Of a stretch of 64,000 bases of DNA, positions 49,823-58,912 are shown one piece after another. The notes beneath the pieces are model-generated. The model did not search any database, was not told the DNA's origin, and saw only the letters and a list, made by a program, of their open reading frames with translations. How positions within the stretch are numbered: the first letter of the stretch is position 1; every line of letters starts with the position of its first letter. The DNA is taken from assembly GCA_000722615.1 (NCBI GenBank), contig JOKI01000003.1, positions 120,891 through 184,890 of the forward strand, written 5' to 3'. The DNA is from Pseudorhizobium pelagicum (GTDB lineage Bacteria > Pseudomonadota > Alphaproteobacteria > Rhizobiales > Rhizobiaceae). Made by a program: the position numbers and the translations under genes.

Positions 49823-51868
49823 GTGAACGCGTTCTATTCCCTTTACAGCCATGAGTTCCTGCGCGTGGCGACATGCGTCCCGGCCACCGAGGTGGCGGAT
49901 CCCGACTTCGCCGTCGCCGAAACACTGCGGCTGGCGGAGCTCGGACATGCCGACGGCGCGGGCGTCATGCTGTTTCCGGAACTCGGCCTTTCGTCCTACG
50001 CCATCGACGACCTGCTGCTCCAGGATGCGCTGCTCGATGCCGTCGAGCGGGCGATCGGCAAGATCGTCGAGGCCAGCAAGGATCTCTACCCGGTGCTGGC
50101 GGTCGGCGCGCCGCTGCGGGGCGACGGGCGGCTGTACAACACTGGCGTGATCATCCACCGCGGCAAGATCCTCGGCGTCGTTCCCAAGGCCTATCTACCG
50201 AACTACCGGGAGTTCTACGAGCGGCGGCATTTCTCCCCGGGCGCCGGCGTCACGGACGCCACCATCTCGGTCGGGGGACATCGCGTTCCCTTCGGCGTCG
50301 ATCTGCTGTTCCGGTCCGAGGGTTCGGTGCCCTTCACCTTCCATGTCGAGGTCTGCGAGGATTTCTGGGTGCCCCTGCCGCCATCGACGCGCGCGGCCAT
50401 GGCGGGTGCGGAGCTGCTGCTCAACCTGTCGGCGAGCAATATCACCATCGGCAAGGCGGAGACCCGCCGGATGCTCTGCGCCAGCCAGTCTGCCCGTGCG
50501 GTGGCGGCCTACGCCTATTCGGCCGCCGGTCCGGGGGAATCCACCACCGATCTTGCCTGGGATGGTCACGCGGCCGTCTACGAATACGGCGACCTGCTGG
50601 CTGAGACGGAACGCTTTCCGACCGGTGGCACTTTCGTGACCGCCGACATCGATCTCGGGCGGCTGCGCCAGGAGCGGATGCGGCTCAACAGCTTTGCCGA
50701 TTGCGCGCGGCAGGAGCTTCCGCAGGGTCACGGCTACCGCAAGGTCGGCTTCACGCTCGACAAGCCTGCCGACGTTGTGCCGCTCCGCCGCCGGATCGAG
50801 CGTTTCCCGTATGTGCCGTCGAACCCGGCACGCCTGCGCGAAGATTGCTACGAGGCCTACAACATCCAGGTCCAGGGTCTCGCCAAGCGATTGGCCGCGA
50901 CCGGTATCAAGCACCCGGTGATCGGCGTCTCGGGCGGGCTCGATTCCACCCAGGCGCTGATCGTCGCCGCGCGCGCGATAGATCTGATCGGCGAGGATCG
51001 CAAGAACATCCGCGCCTATACGCTGCCGGGCTTTGCCACCTCCGATTCCACCAAGAGCAATGCCTGGACGCTGATCAACAGCCTCGGCGTGACCGGCGAG
51101 GAAATCGACATCCGCCCGGCCGCGCGGCAGATGCTGGCCGACCTCGGCCATCCCTTCGGCGCCGGCGAGCCGGTCTACGACGTGACCTTCGAGAACGTGC
51201 AGGCAGGCCTGCGCACCGATTACCTGTTCCGGCTGGCCAACCAGGTCGGTGGCCTGGTGGTCGGCACGGGAGACCTTTCCGAGCTCGGGCTTGGCTGGTG
51301 CACCTATGGTGTCGGCGATCACATGTCGCACTACAACGTCAATGCGTCGGTCTCCAAGACGCTGATCCAGCACCTTATCCGCTTTGTCGCTCGCTCAGGC
51401 GATGTCACCCCGGAAACCGCCGCGGTGCTGGAGGCGATCCTCGCGACCGAAATCTCGCCGGAACTCGTGCCGCCGGGCGAAGAGGGCGTCCTGCAGTCGA
51501 CGCAGGACATCGTCGGGCCCTATGCGCTGCAGGACTTCAACCTCTTCTATCTCACCCGCTATGGATACCGCCCGTCGAAGATTGCCTTCCTGTCGTACAA
51601 CGCCTGGAGCGATGCGGAGAGCGGCGTGTGGCCTCAGGATATCCCGGAAGACCAGAAGCGGGCCTATGCGATGGCGGACATCCGTCACTGGATGGAGGTC
51701 TTCCTGCGGCGCTTCTTCAACAACCAGTTCAAGCGCTCGGCTGCGCCGAACGGCCCGAAGATCTCCTCCGGCGGCTCCCTCTCGCCAAGGGGGGACTGGC
51801 GTGCACCCTCGGATGCCAGCGCAAAGGTCTGGCTTGCCGAACTCAGGGACAACGTGCCGGCCGAATAG
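49823..51868 (+). CDS. nadE: Glutamine-dependent NAD+ synthetase
   Basis: About 681 residues, the two-domain bacterial type like the ~680-residue mycobacterial enzyme. The N-terminal nitrilase-fold glutaminase has Glu (LFPELGLSSYA), Lys (VPKAYLPNYREFYERR) and Cys (HVEVCEDFWVP). The C-terminal synthetase has the ATP loop GVSGGLDSTQALIVAARAID and GTGDLSELGLGWCTYGVGDH. It amidates nicotinic acid adenine dinucleotide to NAD+. The start used is GTG with AGGAGAGG 7 bases upstream, rather than an ATG 14 codons earlier that lacks a signal. It follows the peptide importer and is convergent with the lacI-type gene, with only 16 bp between stops. Confidence 0.92.
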   Translation: MNAFYSLYSHEFLRVATCVPATEVADPDFAVAETLRLAELGHADGAGVMLFPELGLSSYAIDDLLLQDALLDAVERAIGKIVEASKDLYPVLAVGAPLRGDGRLYNTGVIIHRGKILGVVPKAYLPNYREFYERRHFSPGAGVTDATISVGGHRVPFGVDLLFRSEGSVPFTFHVEVCEDFWVPLPPSTRAAMAGAELLLNLSASNITIGKAETRRMLCASQSARAVAAYAYSAAGPGESTTDLAWDGHAAVYEYGDLLAETERFPTGGTFVTADIDLGRLRQERMRLNSFADCARQELPQGHGYRKVGFTLDKPADVVPLRRRIERFPYVPSNPARLREDCYEAYNIQVQGLAKRLAATGIKHPVIGVSGGLDSTQALIVAARAIDLIGEDRKNIRAYTLPGFATSDSTKSNAWTLINSLGVTGEEIDIRPAARQMLADLGHPFGAGEPVYDVTFENVQAGLRTDYLFRLANQVGGLVVGTGDLSELGLGWCTYGVGDHMSHYNVNASVSKTLIQHLIRFVARSGDVTPETAAVLEAILATEISPELVPPGEEGVLQSTQDIVGPYALQDFNLFYLTRYGYRPSKIAFLSYNAWSDAESGVWPQDIPEDQKRAYAMADIRHWMEVFLRRFFNNQFKRSAAPNGPKISSGGSLSPRGDWRAPSDASAKVWLAELRDNVPAE

Positions 51869-51884
51869 CCGCCAGCGAGCGGCC

Positions 51885-52946
51885 TCAGTCGGACTCTTGC
51901 TCCGTCCGCCTCCGTGGCCCGACGGACTGCCGCTCGATGATGTGGCAGGCGAGTTCTATCCGGCGCGGAAGTGCCGGCATTCCCGAGCAGATGTCACGGA
52001 GCAGGTCCACCGCAGTCATGCCGATCTCGCGCGCGGGGATGTGCACGGTGGTCAGGGGCGGATTCAGGAAGGCGGCCTGCGGCAGGTCGTCCATGCCCAT
52101 CACCGAGACGTCGTCCGGCACCGAATAGCCGGCGCTCTGAAGTGCCGCCATGGTGCCGACCGCCAGGCTCTCGCCGGCGGCAAGCACGGCTGTGAAATCC
52201 AGACCCCGCGCCGCGATCCGGTCGGCGATCGCCTGCTGCGCCAGCTCCGGCAGCCAGTCGTCGACGGCCATGACCAGATCTTCCGGGTGCGGCAGGCCGC
52301 GATGCGCGAGGGCATCCTGCCATCCCTCCAGGCGCCGCACGATCGTCCGTCGCCCGGGGCGCATCAGGAACAGGATGCGCTCGTGTCCCTGATCGATCAG
52401 GTAGTCCGTCGCCACCTGCGCCGCCGAGCGGTTGCAGGGCGTGACGCTGGAGAGGCGCATGAAGGGATCATCGCCGTTGACGAGGACGACCGGCTTGCCG
52501 ACATCGCGGGTGGCCGCGAGCATCCGTTCGTCATCGACGGTCAGGAACAACAGACCCGCCACCTCCGGATCCGTGCGCGCTTCCTCCAGCACCCTTCGTT
52601 CCTCTGCTTCGTTGGCGATCGGCCGGGTGACGATGTCGATGCCAAGCGTCTGGGCGCGCTCCCGGATGCCCTCCAGCACGTAGAGGGTGAACTGGTTGCG
52701 GACGTAGTCGATCATCGCGGCACTGGATGCGGCGAGAATCACCTTGGTGCCCGGGGTGGGATTGGGAAGCGCATAATTGGCCGTCTTGGCGGCCTCGAGA
52801 ATGCGGATGCGCACGTCGTCGCGCACGCCCTTCTCTCCGGAGAGTGCCCGCGAGACGGTGCTCAGCGACACGCCGACCTTCTTGGCGATGTCCTCGAGAC
52901 GCACGCGGCGCGGCTTTTTCCCCCGCTTGCCGGATCCGGTGTCCAT
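51885..52946 (-). CDS. LacI family transcriptional regulator
   Basis: 353 residues. The N-terminal LacI HTH (VRLEDIAKKVGVSLSTVSRA with hinge AAKTANYALPNP) is followed by a periplasmic-binding-protein-like effector domain (TKVILAASSAAM through DDVSVMGMDDLPQAAF to IELACHIIERQSV). GGAGGGC lies 7 bases before the ATG. It is divergent from the GH105 gene, so it is the probable repressor of the uronate-oligosaccharide unit. The inducer could be an unsaturated uronate or its keto product; that is inference from context. Confidence 0.9.
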   Translation of the reverse strand: MDTGSGKRGKKPRRVRLEDIAKKVGVSLSTVSRALSGEKGVRDDVRIRILEAAKTANYALPNPTPGTKVILAASSAAMIDYVRNQFTLYVLEGIRERAQTLGIDIVTRPIANEAEERRVLEEARTDPEVAGLLFLTVDDERMLAATRDVGKPVVLVNGDDPFMRLSSVTPCNRSAAQVATDYLIDQGHERILFLMRPGRRTIVRRLEGWQDALAHRGLPHPEDLVMAVDDWLPELAQQAIADRIAARGLDFTAVLAAGESLAVGTMAALQSAGYSVPDDVSVMGMDDLPQAAFLNPPLTTVHIPAREIGMTAVDLLRDICSGMPALPRRIELACHIIERQSVGPRRRTEQESD

Positions 52947-52989
52947 GGCTTTGCCCTCCAGTTTTGACAAACTGCAAAAAATTTTCAGA

Positions 52990-52997
52990 TTGCGCAA
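52990..52997. promoter_or_regulatory. Candidate LacI-type operator core TTGCGCAA
   Basis: Perfect 8-bp palindrome with the central CG typical of LacI-family operators, in an AT-rich gap between the divergent regulator and GH105 genes (44 bp before the regulator ATG). The flanks are A/T-rich with no longer symmetry. Confidence 0.45.
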
Positions 52998-53078
52998 GAA
53001 TTTTTCAAGTGCTTACATTCCCTCGCCGCCTGGAGAGCGGTCTGTTCGGATAGCCTGAACAGTCTGGGAGGAAATGGC

Positions 53079-54179
53079 ATGCATGAACCGGCGGGGGACA
53101 TCCGTCGCAAGCTGGACCTGCTGGTGGCAGGGATGACGGGCTTGCGCCACGACGGACGTTTCGACGAGCCCAATCTCGACGGCACCGCCGGCGACTACAT
53201 CTCCTTCGACAGCTGGGAATGGCCGCAGGGCGTCGGCCTCTACGGGCTAATCCGCCTCTGGCTGTTCACCGGTCGGGAAGATCTGAAGCAGCTTGTCGAG
53301 GATTGGTATTCCGCACGACTGTCGGCTGGCCTTCCCTCCCTCAACGTCAACACGACCGCACCGATGCTGGGACTGTCGGTCCTCTGGCGGGAAACCCGCG
53401 ACCCTCGCTGGCAGAAGCCGCTGGACGACTGGGCCAACCGCGTCATGGCCGATATGTCACGCACGGAGGAAGGTGCCTTCGAGCATCACGTGTCGGACAA
53501 GATCAATCATCACGAACTCTGGGACGACACGCTCTACATGGTGGCGCTGTTCCTGGCCTCCTACGGCCAGGCAAGCGGACGCCGGGAGCTGGTGGATGAG
53601 GCCGCGCGCCAGTTCCTGGTGCATTCCCGCTATCTCGCCGATACCAGAAGCGGGCTCTGGTTTCACGGCTGGACCTTCGAAGGTCGCCACAATTTTGCGC
53701 AGGCACGCTGGGCTCGCGGCAATGCCTGGATCACGGCGGGAATGCTGGACCTATTCGATCTCGCCGAGATGGCGAAGCCCGTCGAGGATTTCCTGCGGGG
53801 CGTGCTGGTGGCGCAGGTCAACGCACTGCTGCCCTTGCAGACGAGTTCCGGCGCCTGGCGCACATTGCTCGACGATCCGACCTCCTACGAGGAAATTTCC
53901 GCCACCGCCGGGATCGGCTACGGCCTGCTGAAAGGCCACCGGCTGGGGCTCGGTGGACAGGCCTGGCAGGCCGCAGGTCTGAAAGCGGCACAGGCCGTCA
54001 TGCGCAACATCGACGAGACCGGCACCGTGCTGAACGTCTCCTACGGCACGCGCATGGGCCATGACCTGCAGTTCTACAGGGACATCCCGATCCAGCCAAC
54101 CGGTTACGGCCAGGCCCTTTCGATCCTCTGCCTCTCGGAGGCCCTTCGCCACGCAGACGCAGGAGAACAAGCCGCATGA
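53079..54179 (+). CDS. Glycoside hydrolase family 88/105, unsaturated (rhamno)galacturonyl hydrolase-like
   Basis: 366 residues, (alpha/alpha)6-barrel. Family blocks: SFDSWEWPQGVGLYGLIRLW, NHHELWDDTLYMVALFLASY (with the catalytic-type Asp), LWFHGWTFEGRHNFAQARWA, RGNAWITAGMLDL and ISATAGIGYGLLKG. These enzymes hydrate the 4,5-double bond of unsaturated uronyl residues left by pectate or rhamnogalacturonan lyases and release 5-keto-4-deoxyuronate. There is no signal peptide, so it acts in the cytoplasm after uptake. GGGAGG precedes the ATG. It overlaps kduI by 4 bp, whose product uses the released uronate. Confidence 0.88.
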   Translation: MHEPAGDIRRKLDLLVAGMTGLRHDGRFDEPNLDGTAGDYISFDSWEWPQGVGLYGLIRLWLFTGREDLKQLVEDWYSARLSAGLPSLNVNTTAPMLGLSVLWRETRDPRWQKPLDDWANRVMADMSRTEEGAFEHHVSDKINHHELWDDTLYMVALFLASYGQASGRRELVDEAARQFLVHSRYLADTRSGLWFHGWTFEGRHNFAQARWARGNAWITAGMLDLFDLAEMAKPVEDFLRGVLVAQVNALLPLQTSSGAWRTLLDDPTSYEEISATAGIGYGLLKGHRLGLGGQAWQAAGLKAAQAVMRNIDETGTVLNVSYGTRMGHDLQFYRDIPIQPTGYGQALSILCLSEALRHADAGEQAA

Positions 54180-55012
54180 CGATGAAGGTTCTCTACGGGG
54201 CCGGTCCCCAGGACATCAAAGGCTATGACACCGAACGGCTGCGGGCGGAGTTCCTGGTCGAAGGCATGTTCCAGCCGGATGAGGTACGCCTCGTCTATAC
54301 GCATGTGGATCGCCTCATCCTTGGCGGTGCCATGCCGTCTACCAAGACGCTGACCTTCGGCGGCGGGGAGGAGATCGGCACGCCCTTCCTTCTGTCCGCG
54401 CGCGAGATGGGGATCGCCAACCTCGGCGGCACCGGCACGATCACCGTCGACGGGCAGAGCTTCACGCTCGAGAACCGCGACGTGCTCTACGTCGGCCGCG
54501 GCGCGCAGGAGATTTCCGCATCGAGCGCGTCTTCGGACACGCCGGCGCGCTTCTACATGAACTCGGTCCCGGCCGGCGCCGATATCCCGCACCGCCTCAT
54601 CACGCAGGCGGAGTCGAAGCCGCTCGATCTTGGTGAGGCGCGGCGGTCGAACAAGCGCAGGCTGCGCATGTACATCCATCCGCAGGTCGCCCCCTCCTGC
54701 CTGCTCCTGATGGGCATCACGGATCTTGCCGAAGGCAGCATCTGGAACACCATGCCGCCGCATCTGCACGAGCGCCGGATGGAGGCCTATTGTTACTTCG
54801 ATCTCTCGCCCGAGGATCGGGTCATCCATCTGATGGGACGCCCGGAGGAAACCCGCCATCTGGTCGTTGCCGACGGCGACGGCGTCCTGTCTCCGGCCTG
54901 GTCGATCCACATGGGAGCCGGCACCGGTCCCTATGCCTTCGTCTGGGGCATGACGGGAGAGAACCAGGAATACAACGATGTCGCCCCGGTGGCCCTTTCC
55001 GAACTGAGATGA
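54176..55012 (+). CDS. kduI: 5-keto-4-deoxyuronate isomerase
   Basis: 278 residues, bicupin fold, normal length. N-terminal YDTERLRAEFLVEGMFQPDE, HVDRLILGGAMPSTK, and metal ligands in NTMPPHLHERRMEAYCYFDL (His, His, Glu), with HMGAGTGPYAFVWGMTGENQ at the end. It converts 5-keto-4-deoxyuronate to 3-deoxy-D-glycero-2,5-hexodiulosonate, which KduD then reduces; no kduD is in the operon. It is translationally coupled to GH105 and 10 bp ahead of the large unknown gene. Confidence 0.95.
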   Translation: MTMKVLYGAGPQDIKGYDTERLRAEFLVEGMFQPDEVRLVYTHVDRLILGGAMPSTKTLTFGGGEEIGTPFLLSAREMGIANLGGTGTITVDGQSFTLENRDVLYVGRGAQEISASSASSDTPARFYMNSVPAGADIPHRLITQAESKPLDLGEARRSNKRRLRMYIHPQVAPSCLLLMGITDLAEGSIWNTMPPHLHERRMEAYCYFDLSPEDRVIHLMGRPEETRHLVVADGDGVLSPAWSIHMGAGTGPYAFVWGMTGENQEYNDVAPVALSELR

Positions 55013-55022
55013 GCAGATTGCG

Positions 55023-57497
55023 ATGAACGCACAGACCCATTGGATGCAGAAGGCGCTGAACGCCGGCGACCCCGTCCGCTACTGGCAGATTGGTCCCGTT
55101 GCCGAAGAGCGCTTCGACGTGCCGGACGCGCCGATGAAGGGCGAGATGGACCCATTCTTCTTCCTGACCAAGGTCAAGAACTTCATTCCGCACGAATATC
55201 CGTGCCGGACGATCTTTGCGGAGACCTATCGCGGCAAGCGGCCCGAAGTCCGCGGAGATTTCGAGCCCCAGCGCTGGTGGCTGCCGTTCGGCTCGCCGAG
55301 GCTCGATCTTTCCGGCTTCTGGTTCCGCCCGACCCGCCTTGCGACCTGGGTGCGCACCTATATCGACGCCGAGGTTGAAGGTGTTGCCACGATCCGCCTT
55401 GGGACCTGCGGCGGCGCGGTGATCTGGGCAAATGGCAACGAGATCGGCTGGATGGCGCCCTACAGCCGTAATCTGGAAGTGAAGCAGGAGTTCGATCTGC
55501 CGCTGGTGGCGGGTCTGAACGAGGTCACCATCTTCTTCGACGATCTGGCGGAACGCGACGCGCGCTACTTCTTCCAGCTCGACTATCTGTCCGGTCCGAA
55601 GGCCCGGCTGTCGCTGCCCGTGCCTGTCGCGGGCTCGGTGGCGGAAAGCCTGGAGACGGCGCTCGACGGCATGCATTTCGACCGGCCGCATTACTTCGGC
55701 GGTGACATCACCTTGCACCTTCCAACGCCGCTGCCGGTGGAGGTTCATGCGAATGTCGCCATCGAAGGCGACTTCATGTCGAGGGAGCGCTTCGACGACG
55801 ACTTCACGCTGCCCGCTGGTGCCAAGACGCTTGCCATCGGGCCGTCCGACGGTGCGCCCGCCGACTTCCGTCATTTCCGGGTGACCCTGAGCGCCGGCGG
55901 GTTCGTCGCCTCCCGCTCGCTCGGCGTGGAGATCTGCCATACGGAGCGGCAGGGCCAGGCTGGGGCGACGCTCTCCGACCGGATCGTGGAAACGCTGGAC
56001 GAGGTGTCGGAGCATTCCGAGCGCGATACCGTCCGCGCCTTCGCCCGGTTGGCGAGCGGCCGCGGCGGCGCCGATACGGACGCGATGATCGAGGAGATCC
56101 TGCCATCCATCGAGGACTGCCACGACTGCGCGGATTTCTCCCTGGTGCCGCTGATCTGGTCGCGCACCGTCTGGGGCGACGACATCGGCGCGGCGACACG
56201 GGGCCGCATCGACGCCGCCATCCTCCACTATCGCTACTGGATGGATGAGCCGGGCAATGACGTGCAGTGGTATTTCTCCGAAAACCACGCGCTGCTCTTC
56301 CACACCTCCGCCTATCTGGCCGGCCACCTGCTTCCCGAGGCGGTTTTCGTACGCTCCGGACGCACTGGGGTCGAGCAGAGCAAGGTGGGTGCCGCCCGCG
56401 TGCGGGCATGGCTCGATCACTTCGAGAAGTGGGAGATGGCGGAGTTCAATTCGGCACCCTATTTCCCGATCGACCTGAAGGGCCTGACGGCACTTGCTGC
56501 TCTTTCGCCGGATCAGGACATCGCCGAGCGGGCGAAGGCCGGGATCGTGCGCCTGTGCGAGATCATCGCGCGGTCGGCCCATCACGGCATGGTCACCGCG
56601 GCCCAGGGGCGGTCCTACGAGCATACGCTTTGCGCCGGGAGTTCACTGGAGCTTTCCGGGGTGGCGCGGCTGCTCTGGGGCAAGGGCTGGTACGGACGCC
56701 GCGTGCATGCCCTGCCGCAGCTGGCCGTCTGCCTGCGCGACCACGGGCTCGAGATCCCGCCGGCGCTGGAAGCCATCGCCGATCATCGCAGCGATAAACA
56801 TCAGGAGTGGCGGTTCGCGCAGGGCGACGGCAGCTTTGCGGCGCTCTATCACTACAAGAGCGAACATTTCGCCATGGGATCCACCGTCCACTACCGGTGG
56901 GACGAATGGGGCTACCAGGAAACGGTGCTCCATCTGCGGCTTGGTGAGAAGCCCGAGGCGGCCGTCTGGATCAACCATCCGGGCGAGAGCATTCAGTTCG
57001 GCTACGGGCGTCCTTCCTATTGGGGCGGATGCGGAACCGTGCCGCGGGTGCAGCAGTATCGTGGCCTCGCAGTCGTCGAGTTTACCCTGAAGCCGGAACA
57101 GCCGGATTTCACGCACGCCTGGTTTCCACAGGGTGACTTTGACGACGTGCGCGTTTCCGGCGATACGGCGCTCGCGAGAAGCGGCCGCGGTGCGGTGCTC
57201 CTCAAGGGAAGCGGAGATCTTGTGGCGATGGAGGAGGGGCCATCCGCCGGCAACGAACTGCGCCAATACGGGATGACGAGCCGCTGGATCGTCCGCATCT
57301 GCGAGTCAGACGACCTGTCATCCGTCGAACATCGCTTCTCGACGCTCGCCGTCAGCCGAGAGGCCGATGGCATCCTGGCGATCGACGATCCCGAATACGG
57401 CGCCGTGCGCTTCCATCCGGACGGCTCGGTCGATGCCGAAGGGCGCCGGATTTTGCGAAGTGATTATACCGTCGTGGGTGAAGCAATTATGCTTTAA
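55023..57497 (+). CDS. Large unrecognised protein in the uronate-oligosaccharide operon
   Basis: 824 residues; I do not recognise the family. No signal peptide, so cytoplasmic. From the sequence it looks three-part. A beta-sandwich N-terminal region (~60-330) includes TIRLGTCGGAVIWANGNEIG. A helical middle (~340-620) has VQWYFSENHALLFHTSAYLA, FEKWEMAEFNSAPYFPIDLK and GRSYEHTLCAGSSLELSGVA. A beta-rich C-terminal region (~625-824) has FAMGSTVHYRWDEWGYQETV and YGRPSYWGGCGTVPRVQQYR. Helical toroid plus beta-sheet domains is a layout seen in polysaccharide lyases and some hydrolases. It lies between kduI and the ABC importer, strongly implying action on the imported oligosaccharide. Confidence 0.75.
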   Translation: MNAQTHWMQKALNAGDPVRYWQIGPVAEERFDVPDAPMKGEMDPFFFLTKVKNFIPHEYPCRTIFAETYRGKRPEVRGDFEPQRWWLPFGSPRLDLSGFWFRPTRLATWVRTYIDAEVEGVATIRLGTCGGAVIWANGNEIGWMAPYSRNLEVKQEFDLPLVAGLNEVTIFFDDLAERDARYFFQLDYLSGPKARLSLPVPVAGSVAESLETALDGMHFDRPHYFGGDITLHLPTPLPVEVHANVAIEGDFMSRERFDDDFTLPAGAKTLAIGPSDGAPADFRHFRVTLSAGGFVASRSLGVEICHTERQGQAGATLSDRIVETLDEVSEHSERDTVRAFARLASGRGGADTDAMIEEILPSIEDCHDCADFSLVPLIWSRTVWGDDIGAATRGRIDAAILHYRYWMDEPGNDVQWYFSENHALLFHTSAYLAGHLLPEAVFVRSGRTGVEQSKVGAARVRAWLDHFEKWEMAEFNSAPYFPIDLKGLTALAALSPDQDIAERAKAGIVRLCEIIARSAHHGMVTAAQGRSYEHTLCAGSSLELSGVARLLWGKGWYGRRVHALPQLAVCLRDHGLEIPPALEAIADHRSDKHQEWRFAQGDGSFAALYHYKSEHFAMGSTVHYRWDEWGYQETVLHLRLGEKPEAAVWINHPGESIQFGYGRPSYWGGCGTVPRVQQYRGLAVVEFTLKPEQPDFTHAWFPQGDFDDVRVSGDTALARSGRGAVLLKGSGDLVAMEEGPSAGNELRQYGMTSRWIVRICESDDLSSVEHRFSTLAVSREADGILAIDDPEYGAVRFHPDGSVDAEGRRILRSDYTVVGEAIML

Positions 57498-57549
57498 TCC
57501 GCAGCAACCGGACGGGAGGAGGCCCTGTCCACCAAAGGGAGGAACTAGC

Positions 57550-58818
57550 ATGCAGACCAAATCCATCATTGCGGGACTTGCGCTCGCACTTCTGACGTCC
57601 ACGGCCGCCAGCGCCGGCGACGTCAGGGTCATGTGGTACTCGGACGGCGTCGAGGGCGAAGTCATGAAGGATCTCGTCGATCGCTTCATGAAGGAGAACC
57701 CGGGCATCAACGTGATCCTGGACAATGTCGCCTACAGCGTCATCAAGGAACAGCTGCCGGTCCAGCTCGAAGCCGGAAACGGCCCCGACGTTGCGCGCGT
57801 GACGGCGATTAAGGACCTTGCCAAGCACTGGCTGGACCTTCGTCCGCTCGTCAAGGATCCCGCCTATTGGGACGAGAACTTCGGCGACAAGGCCGACTGG
57901 ATGCGTCCGGACGGCTCAGACCAGATTTCCGGTTTCATGACGCAGCTGACGCTCACCGGTGGTTTTGCCAACAAGACGCTGTTTGAGCAGGCAGGTGTCG
58001 AAATGCCGGGTCCAGAGGCGACCTGGGAAGAATGGGCGGCCGCGTCCAAGCAGGTGGCTGACAGCCAGCAGGTGCCGTTCGCCATGGCGATCGACCGCTC
58101 CGGCCATCGCATTACCGCTCCGATGCTGTCCTACGGCGTCAACTATATCGGCGAAGACGGCAAGCCGGCACCTCTCGACCAGGGCGCCAAGGACTTCCTG
58201 ACGCAGTTCGTCAACTGGACCGAGGAAGGCGTCTTTGCCAAGGACGTCTGGGTTTCGGCTGCCGGCAACACCTATCGTGCCGCTGCCGAGGACTTCATCA
58301 ACGGCCAGCTTGCCTTCTATTACTCCGGTTCCTGGCAGGTGGCGAACCTGACCACCAAGATCGGCAACAACTTCGACTGGGTCGCCACCGGCAGCCCCTG
58401 CGGCCCTGCTGCCTGCACCGGCATGCCGGGTGGCGCCGCCCTCGTGGCGGTGAAATACACAAAGAACCCGGAAGAAGTGGCCACCTTCATGGACTGGATG
58501 GCGCGGGAGGAGATCGTTCGCGAGTTCTCCGAGCGGACGCTGTTCCTGCCGGCCCACAAGGGGGTCGTCGAGAAGGGCGGGTTGAACTTCCAGACGGACA
58601 ATGAGCAGGCCAAGGCGGCGCTCGGGACCTTCGTGGAGGCATCCAAGGCCACCTCGGAGACGGCGCTGAAGCTGCCGGCATGGCGCTGGGCCGATACGGT
58701 CTACGCAGCCATCGTAACGCGTGTAGGCCAGACGCTGGCCGGCGAGCTTTCGCTGGAGGATACGTTTGCCCGGATCGACGCCGACATCGCGCAGAAGGTC
58801 AAGGACGCCGGTCTCTGA
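57550..58818 (+). CDS. Sugar ABC transporter substrate-binding protein (family 1)
   Basis: 422 residues with signal peptide 1-22 (ends STAASAG). SBP_bac_1 fold: VMWYSDGVEGEVMKDLVDRF, then QLPVQLEAGNGPDVARVTAI, FINGQLAFYYSGSWQVANLT and MPGGAALVAVKYTKNPEEVA. An extra disulfide-like pair lies in GSPCGPAACTG. It captures an oligosaccharide in the periplasm for the two permeases encoded next. AAAGGGAGGA precedes the ATG. The neighbours imply unsaturated oligogalacturonides or rhamnogalacturonan fragments (inference). A hairpin follows the gene, as often seen after binding-protein genes. Confidence 0.9.
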   Translation: MQTKSIIAGLALALLTSTAASAGDVRVMWYSDGVEGEVMKDLVDRFMKENPGINVILDNVAYSVIKEQLPVQLEAGNGPDVARVTAIKDLAKHWLDLRPLVKDPAYWDENFGDKADWMRPDGSDQISGFMTQLTLTGGFANKTLFEQAGVEMPGPEATWEEWAAASKQVADSQQVPFAMAIDRSGHRITAPMLSYGVNYIGEDGKPAPLDQGAKDFLTQFVNWTEEGVFAKDVWVSAAGNTYRAAAEDFINGQLAFYYSGSWQVANLTTKIGNNFDWVATGSPCGPAACTGMPGGAALVAVKYTKNPEEVATFMDWMAREEIVREFSERTLFLPAHKGVVEKGGLNFQTDNEQAKAALGTFVEASKATSETALKLPAWRWADTVYAAIVTRVGQTLAGELSLEDTFARIDADIAQKVKDAGL

Positions 58819-58847
58819 TGACCATCGTGCCTGATCTGCCAAGACTG

Positions 58848-58869
58848 GCTCTCCCCTGCGGGGGAGAGC
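58848..58869 (+). other. Intercistronic hairpin after the binding-protein gene
   Basis: Perfect 9-bp stem (58848-58856 and 58861-58869) with a TGCG loop and no T-run, between the binding-protein and permease genes. It probably protects the upstream message and lets the binding protein be made in excess. Confidence 0.6.
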
Positions 58870-58912
58870 TTCAACTCTGGAATCACGACTGCCTGCCCAC
58901 TGGAGGAGCCGT

